64,000 nt of DNA from the NCBI GenBank assembly GCA_963725215.1, contig CAVRXQ010000004.1, positions 1 to 64,000 of the forward strand, written 5' to 3'. The position numbers were made by a program, and so were the translations under genes. This document shows, one piece after another, positions 59,761-64,000 of the stretch (positions within the stretch are counted from its first letter, which is position 1; every line of letters begins with the position of its first letter). This DNA is from CAVRXQ01 sp963725215 (GTDB taxonomy: Bacteria > Actinomycetota > Acidimicrobiia > Acidimicrobiales > Bog-793). Under the pieces are notes generated by a model, which saw nothing but the letters and a program-made list of their open reading frames with translations, was not told where the DNA came from and ran no database searches.

Positions 59761-62358
59761 GTGAGCGACCGGTCGCGACCTGAATCCGATTCGGCGAGCC
59801 GTTCCCCGCGCATCCCGGAGAAGCCGAGTCTCGACGGCTTGGAGGAACGCTGGAGCTCGCAATGGGAACGTGAAGGGACGTACCGATTCGACGCGACCCG
59901 CCCGCGAGAGGCCGTGTACTCGATCGACACCCCGCCCCCGACGGTCTCTGGCGCGCTGCACATCGGACACGTCTTCTCGTTCACCCAAACCGACATCGTC
60001 GCCCGGTTCAGGCGAATGCGCGCGAAGACAGTCTTTTACCCGATCGGCTGGGACGACAACGGACTCGCCACGGAACGTCGCGTGCAGAACTTCTACGGGG
60101 TGCGCTGCGATCCAAGCATTCCCTTCGACGAGTCGTTTCGCCCGCCCGACAAACCCGGCAAGCATCAGATCGCGATCTCACGTCCGAACTTCGTCGAGCT
60201 TTGCCACGCGCTGACCCACGAGGACGAGCAGGCATTCGAGGATGTCTTCCGGCGCCTCGGCCTTTCGGTCGATTGGTCGACGAAATACACGACGATCAGC
60301 CGCTCCTCGCAACAGACCTCCCAGCTCGCCTTCTTGCACCTCGTCGAAAAAGGGCTTGCCTATCGCCGGGAGGCCCCGACCCTGTGGGACGTCGACTTCA
60401 AAAGCGCGGTCGCGCAGGCTGAACTCGAGGACCGGGAGGTGCCGTCGGCGTTCTCTCGTGTGCGCTTTCAGACAGCAGGCCCCGACCGGGCGATCGAGAT
60501 CGAGACCACCCGGCCGGAGCTGATTCCGGCCTGCGTGGCGCTCGTCACCAATCCGAAGGATGAAAAGAACGCCCACCTGATCGGCACCACCGCGATCACG
60601 CCCCTTTTCGGCGTCGAGGTCCCCGTTGTCGGCCATCCGCTCGCCGACCCGGAAAAGGGCACTGGGGTGGCGATGGTCTGCACCTTCGGTGATCTCACCG
60701 ACGTCACCTGGTGGAGGGAGTTCTCGCTTCCGACGCGGACGATCGTCGGTCGAGACGGGCGCCTCGAGCCGGCGCCATTTGGCGAGGAGGGCTGGGAGTC
60801 GCGCGATCCGGTCTTGGCACGACGGCACTACGGACAGATCGAGGGCCTTTCGACCCCGAAGGCGCGTGAGCGCATCATCGAGATGCTGCGAGAGTCGGGC
60901 GACCTCGTCGGTGAGCCGCGCAAGATCACCCACTTCGTGAACTTCTACGAAAAAGGTGAGCGGCCGCTCGAGATCGTCTCATCGCGCCAGTGGTACGTGC
61001 GGACGATGGATCAGCGCGACGCCCTGATCGACGCGGGACGAGAGATCGCCTGGCATCCCGATTTCATGAGGACGCGTTACGAGGCATGGATCAACGGTCT
61101 GACCGGCGACTGGAACATTTCGCGCCAGCGCTTTTACGGCGTGCCCTTCCCCGTGTGGTACCCGGTCGACGGCGACGGCAACGTGATCGACGACGAACCG
61201 ATCTTCGCGAACGAAGATGCGCTGCCCGTCGACCCTTCCTCGAACGCCCCTGCGGGCTTCACCGAAGACCAGCGCGCCAAGCCAGGCGGGTTCGTCGCCG
61301 ATCCCGACGTCATGGACACCTGGGCGACCTCGTCGCTGACGCCGCAGATCGCCGGGCGTTGGATCGAGGACCCGGCATTTTTCGCCCGGGTGTTTCCGAT
61401 GGATCTCCGGCCGCAGGCTCACGACATCATCAGGACGTGGCTGTTCGCGACGGTCGTCCGCTCGGAGGCCGAACACGGAACCACCCCCTGGAGTGACGTC
61501 GCGATCTCGGGCTTCATCCGCGATCCCGATCGCAGGAAGCTCTCGAAATCAAAAGGGAACGCCGTCGTGCCGACGGACTTCTTCGATGCCCACGGCACCG
61601 ATGCCGTGCGGTACTGGGCCGGATCAGGACGCCTCGGGGTGGACCTAATACTGGACGAACAGCAGATGCGCATCGGGAGACGTCTCGCGATCAAGCTCCT
61701 CAACGCGACACGTTTCGTCCTCGAGCGCGTCGGCGATCAAAGCGACGCCGACCGCGACGTGATCGACGCCCTCGACCTGTCGATGCTCTCCAACCTCGAA
61801 GACGTAGTGGCGCTGGCAACTGAATCCCTCACCAACTACGACCACGCGCGCGCCCTCGATGGGGCCGAACAGTTCTTCTGGACCTTCTGCGACGACTATC
61901 TCGAGCTCGTGAAAAGTCGTGCCTACGGAAACGACGCAGGCGCCCGCTCCGCGCGAAACGCCCTCTCGTTCGCTCTCGACATACAGCTGCGCCTCTTCGC
62001 GCCGTTTCTCCCATTCGTGACCGAAGAGACCTGGTCGTGGAGCCACGAAGGCTCGATCCACCTCGCGAGCTGGCCGTCCGCCGGCGAGTTCTCATTCGAC
62101 CGAGGCGATCAGAGGACCCTTTCCGACGTCGGGAGCGTGCTCGCGGCGATTCGACGCGCGAAGTCCGACGCGAAGACGTCGATGCGCGCACCGGTGAGTC
62201 TCGTCGGAGTCTCGGGACCCGACGACGCGATCGCGCGCATCTCGAGCGCCGGCGGTGACCTGAAGGCCGCGGGAGCCGTCGAAGAGCTCGCCCTCGAAGC
62301 GCGCGGCGACTCAATCGAAACATCGGTGGTCCTTGCGCCTAACGAAAAGGCATCGTGA
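59761..62358 (+). CDS. valS: Valyl-tRNA synthetase
   Basis: 865 residues. Class I: ALHIGHV (HIGH at 67-70), the editing domain (VGHPLADPEKGTGVAMV), WATSSLTPQI, and RRKLSKSKGN (about 595). It charges tRNA(Val) and edits threonine. Slightly shorter than enterobacterial ValS because the C-terminal coiled-coil is short. GTG start. Overlaps the next gene by 4 nt. Confidence 0.95.
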   Translation: MSDRSRPESDSASRSPRIPEKPSLDGLEERWSSQWEREGTYRFDATRPREAVYSIDTPPPTVSGALHIGHVFSFTQTDIVARFRRMRAKTVFYPIGWDDNGLATERRVQNFYGVRCDPSIPFDESFRPPDKPGKHQIAISRPNFVELCHALTHEDEQAFEDVFRRLGLSVDWSTKYTTISRSSQQTSQLAFLHLVEKGLAYRREAPTLWDVDFKSAVAQAELEDREVPSAFSRVRFQTAGPDRAIEIETTRPELIPACVALVTNPKDEKNAHLIGTTAITPLFGVEVPVVGHPLADPEKGTGVAMVCTFGDLTDVTWWREFSLPTRTIVGRDGRLEPAPFGEEGWESRDPVLARRHYGQIEGLSTPKARERIIEMLRESGDLVGEPRKITHFVNFYEKGERPLEIVSSRQWYVRTMDQRDALIDAGREIAWHPDFMRTRYEAWINGLTGDWNISRQRFYGVPFPVWYPVDGDGNVIDDEPIFANEDALPVDPSSNAPAGFTEDQRAKPGGFVADPDVMDTWATSSLTPQIAGRWIEDPAFFARVFPMDLRPQAHDIIRTWLFATVVRSEAEHGTTPWSDVAISGFIRDPDRRKLSKSKGNAVVPTDFFDAHGTDAVRYWAGSGRLGVDLILDEQQMRIGRRLAIKLLNATRFVLERVGDQSDADRDVIDALDLSMLSNLEDVVALATESLTNYDHARALDGAEQFFWTFCDDYLELVKSRAYGNDAGARSARNALSFALDIQLRLFAPFLPFVTEETWSWSHEGSIHLASWPSAGEFSFDRGDQRTLSDVGSVLAAIRRAKSDAKTSMRAPVSLVGVSGPDDAIARISSAGGDLKAAGAVEELALEARGDSIETSVVLAPNEKAS

Positions 62359-63333
62359 GTCTCGCCGCGAGCGCCACGGCGACCGAGGCGATCATCGAGA
62401 CGGTCGACCTCACGAAGATCTATCCGGAATCGGACTTCAAAGCGGTCGATCGGCTCAACCTTTCGGTCGAACGCGGCGAGATCTTCGGTCTCCTCGGTCC
62501 GAACGGCGCTGGGAAAACGACGACGGCGGGGATGCTGACGACACGGGTCATCCCGACCGCGGGCCGGGCGTTCGTCTCCGGGATCGACGTCGTCGCCCAC
62601 CCCGCGCTGGCAAAACAGATCATCGGGGTCGTCTCCCAGACGAACACGCTCGACCGGCAGCTGACGGTGTGGGAGAACCTGTACTTCCACGGACGTTTGT
62701 TCGGAATGGGCGCCGTACGCTCTCGTCGCACGGCTGATGAACTTCTCGAACGATTCCAGCTCTCGCGTTGGGCGAAGGTCTCGGTCTACGCGCTCTCGGG
62801 CGGGATGGCGCAGCGTCTCATGGTCGCCCGGTCGATCTTCCATCGCCCGGCAGTGCTCTTCTTGGACGAGCCGACCTCCGGGCTCGACCCGCAGAGCCGA
62901 CTCTCGCTGTGGGACCTTTTGCAGGACCTGAACTCGGACGGACAGACCATCGTCCTCATGACCCACTACATGGAAGAGGCCGACCTGCTCTGCCGGCCGC
63001 GTCGCGATCATGGATCACGGTCGCTTCCTCGCGCTCGATACGCCGGCGAACCTGAAACGCAGCGTCGGCGCCAACACGATCGTCACCGTGAAAGCCTCGG
63101 GCGACCAGAACGCCCTCGCAGAACTGCTCGAGAGAGAGATCGAGGGCGTCGCGCGCACCAGGCTCTCGGACTCCGGTCTCGAGCTGCACGTGAGAAGCGG
63201 CTCGCACGTCGTCGGCCGCGTCGTCGCCGCCGCGGAGACAAGCGGTTACGACGTCGCGGATCTCTCGGTCACCGAGCCGAGCCTCGAGACGGTCTTCATC
63301 AATCTGACCGGGAGGGAGCTTCGGGACTCATGA
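62355..63333 (+). CDS. ABC-2 type exporter ATPase (one-base frameshift in the sequence)
   Basis: The first frame has GPNGAGKTTT (Walker A), SGGMAQRLMVARS (signature) and LFLDEPTSGLDP (Walker B), ending MTHYMEEADLLC. One extra C at about 62993 then shifts the frame; the other frame continues GRVAIMDHGRFLALDTPANLKR to the stop at 63333. Without it the protein has about 325 residues and reads as a normal DrrA/CcmA-like exporter ATPase. GTG overlaps the valS stop; the membrane partner follows with an overlap. Confidence 0.87.
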
Positions 63334-64000
63334 CGACGGAATCGATCGCTATTTCCGGGCGCGTCCCAGTCGCCACGCACCCGACGAGATCGACCTTCGA
63401 TGCCTCACGTCGCGCTCTCGGCGCGTTGCTGCTGCGGGACCTCGTCGTTTTGCGAAAGCACATCTTCGAGTTCGTCGTGCGCACGCTGATCCAACCGTTC
63501 TTGTTGTGCTTCGTCTTCCTGTATGTCTTCCCGAAGATCGGCCAAGCCATCGGCGGAAGCTCGCACGGCGCCGCGTCCGAGGTCCCCTTCGCGACGATCC
63601 TCGTACCCGGTGTCGTCGGGATTTCGATCATGTTCCAAGGTGTCCAGTCGGTCGCGTTGTTGTTCGCGCAGGAGTTCGGCTTCACCCGCGAGATCGAAGA
63701 CCGCGTCCAGGCACCGTGTCCGATCTGGCTCGTCGCGACGGAAAAGGTCCTCTCAGGGACGATCCAGGGAATCATTTCCGCGGCGATCGTCTTGCCGATC
63801 GCCGCGCTCGTTCATGCCTCGGGAGTCGAGGCGCGTATCAATCTGCACTGGTGGATCATCGTCACGTTGGTGCCCATCGCATGCATCGCGATGGCATCAC
63901 TCGGCTTGTTACTCGGAACGGCATTCGAACCGCGCAACATCGGCCTCATGTTCGGATTCGTCGTGCTGCCGATCACCTTCCTCGGCGGGACGTACTACCC
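63330..64000 (+). CDS. ABC-2 type transporter permease (5' part)
   Basis: 223 codons before the window ends. ATGA overlap with the ATPase. After a polar 40-residue start come hydrophobic segments (FVVRTLIQPFLLCFVFLYVF, ATILVPGVVGISIMFQGVQS, IISAAIVLPIAALVHASG, MASLGLLLGTAF), the pattern of DrrB-like exporters. Substrate unknown: drug, lipid or polysaccharide. Confidence 0.88.
   Translation, partial: MTTESIAISGRVPVATHPTRSTFDASRRALGALLLRDLVVLRKHIFEFVVRTLIQPFLLCFVFLYVFPKIGQAIGGSSHGAASEVPFATILVPGVVGISIMFQGVQSVALLFAQEFGFTREIEDRVQAPCPIWLVATEKVLSGTIQGIISAAIVLPIAALVHASGVEARINLHWWIIVTLVPIACIAMASLGLLLGTAFEPRNIGLMFGFVVLPITFLGGTYY

Noticed and set aside
1..64000. CRISPR arrays, tRNA or rRNA genes
   Set aside because: No regularly spaced repeats and no cloverleaf or rRNA-like stretches were noticed in the intergenic regions; the integration site is a protein gene and not a tRNA.

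Overview
The window is high-GC DNA from an actinobacterium. A WhiB regulator, a DUF3107 protein, a FolP2-type dihydropteroate synthase homologue, F420-type LLM oxidoreductase, GTG/TTG starts and many apparently leaderless genes (a TANNNT box 5-7 nt before the start codon) all point that way. A complete system I (Ccm) cytochrome c maturation operon and the overall gene content suggest the class Acidimicrobiia, but no marker in the window fixes the taxon. Recurrent one-base insertions break otherwise well conserved genes, including folP and an ABC ATPase, so the assembly probably carries indel errors.

Layout. 1-3206: an ABC uptake operon on the minus strand (binding protein, fused double permease, start of the ATPase). 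3433-3569 and 23676-24030: two halves of one small host gene. Between them lies a 20,106-bp integrative element (3570-23675). Joining the halves at a shared TC dinucleotide restores a 163-codon reading frame. The element carries a large serine integrase at its right end, a small serine resolvase at its left end, a PrimPol/AAA replication protein behind a strongly structured control region, and cargo that looks like defence: a GIY-YIG nuclease, a uracil-DNA-glycosylase-like protein facing an XRE controller over a palindromic operator, a DUF4238 protein, and a type III-like restriction-modification operon of three genes. Two almost identical 1,295-bp IS3-family insertions (3-bp target duplications CTG and ACG) break the methyltransferase and the third, nuclease-like gene. 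The Res subunit between them stays intact.

24060-34263 is core genome: an ATP-grasp protein, methionine synthase metH, an amino-acid permease, then a tightly packed operon of thioredoxin-TPR protein, folP2, holA, inositol monophosphatase-type enzyme and pyrophosphatase. 34290-37772: an AlgI-type O-acyltransferase with an SGNH partner, and a WhiB protein. 37842-43015: PHP phosphatase, DUF3107, NfeD plus SPFH protein, a methyltransferase, an LLM oxidoreductase and a lipoprotein. 43070-49784: dGTPase-like HD protein, Mrp ATPase, a SufR-like regulator with a cysteine desulfurase and a 21-residue peptide, a dienelactone hydrolase-like protein and an NCS1 permease. 49990-56708: ccmABCDEFGHI on the minus strand. 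56762-64000: gmd, a cold-shock protein, cysS, valS, and an ABC-2 type exporter running off the end.

The most original parts are the integrative element as a whole, its control region at 19118-20016 (a hairpin array, a promoter with a structured leader and intrinsic terminator, and a 13-residue leader peptide overlapping the next gene), and the three-gene restriction system with its exact IS-inactivation history.
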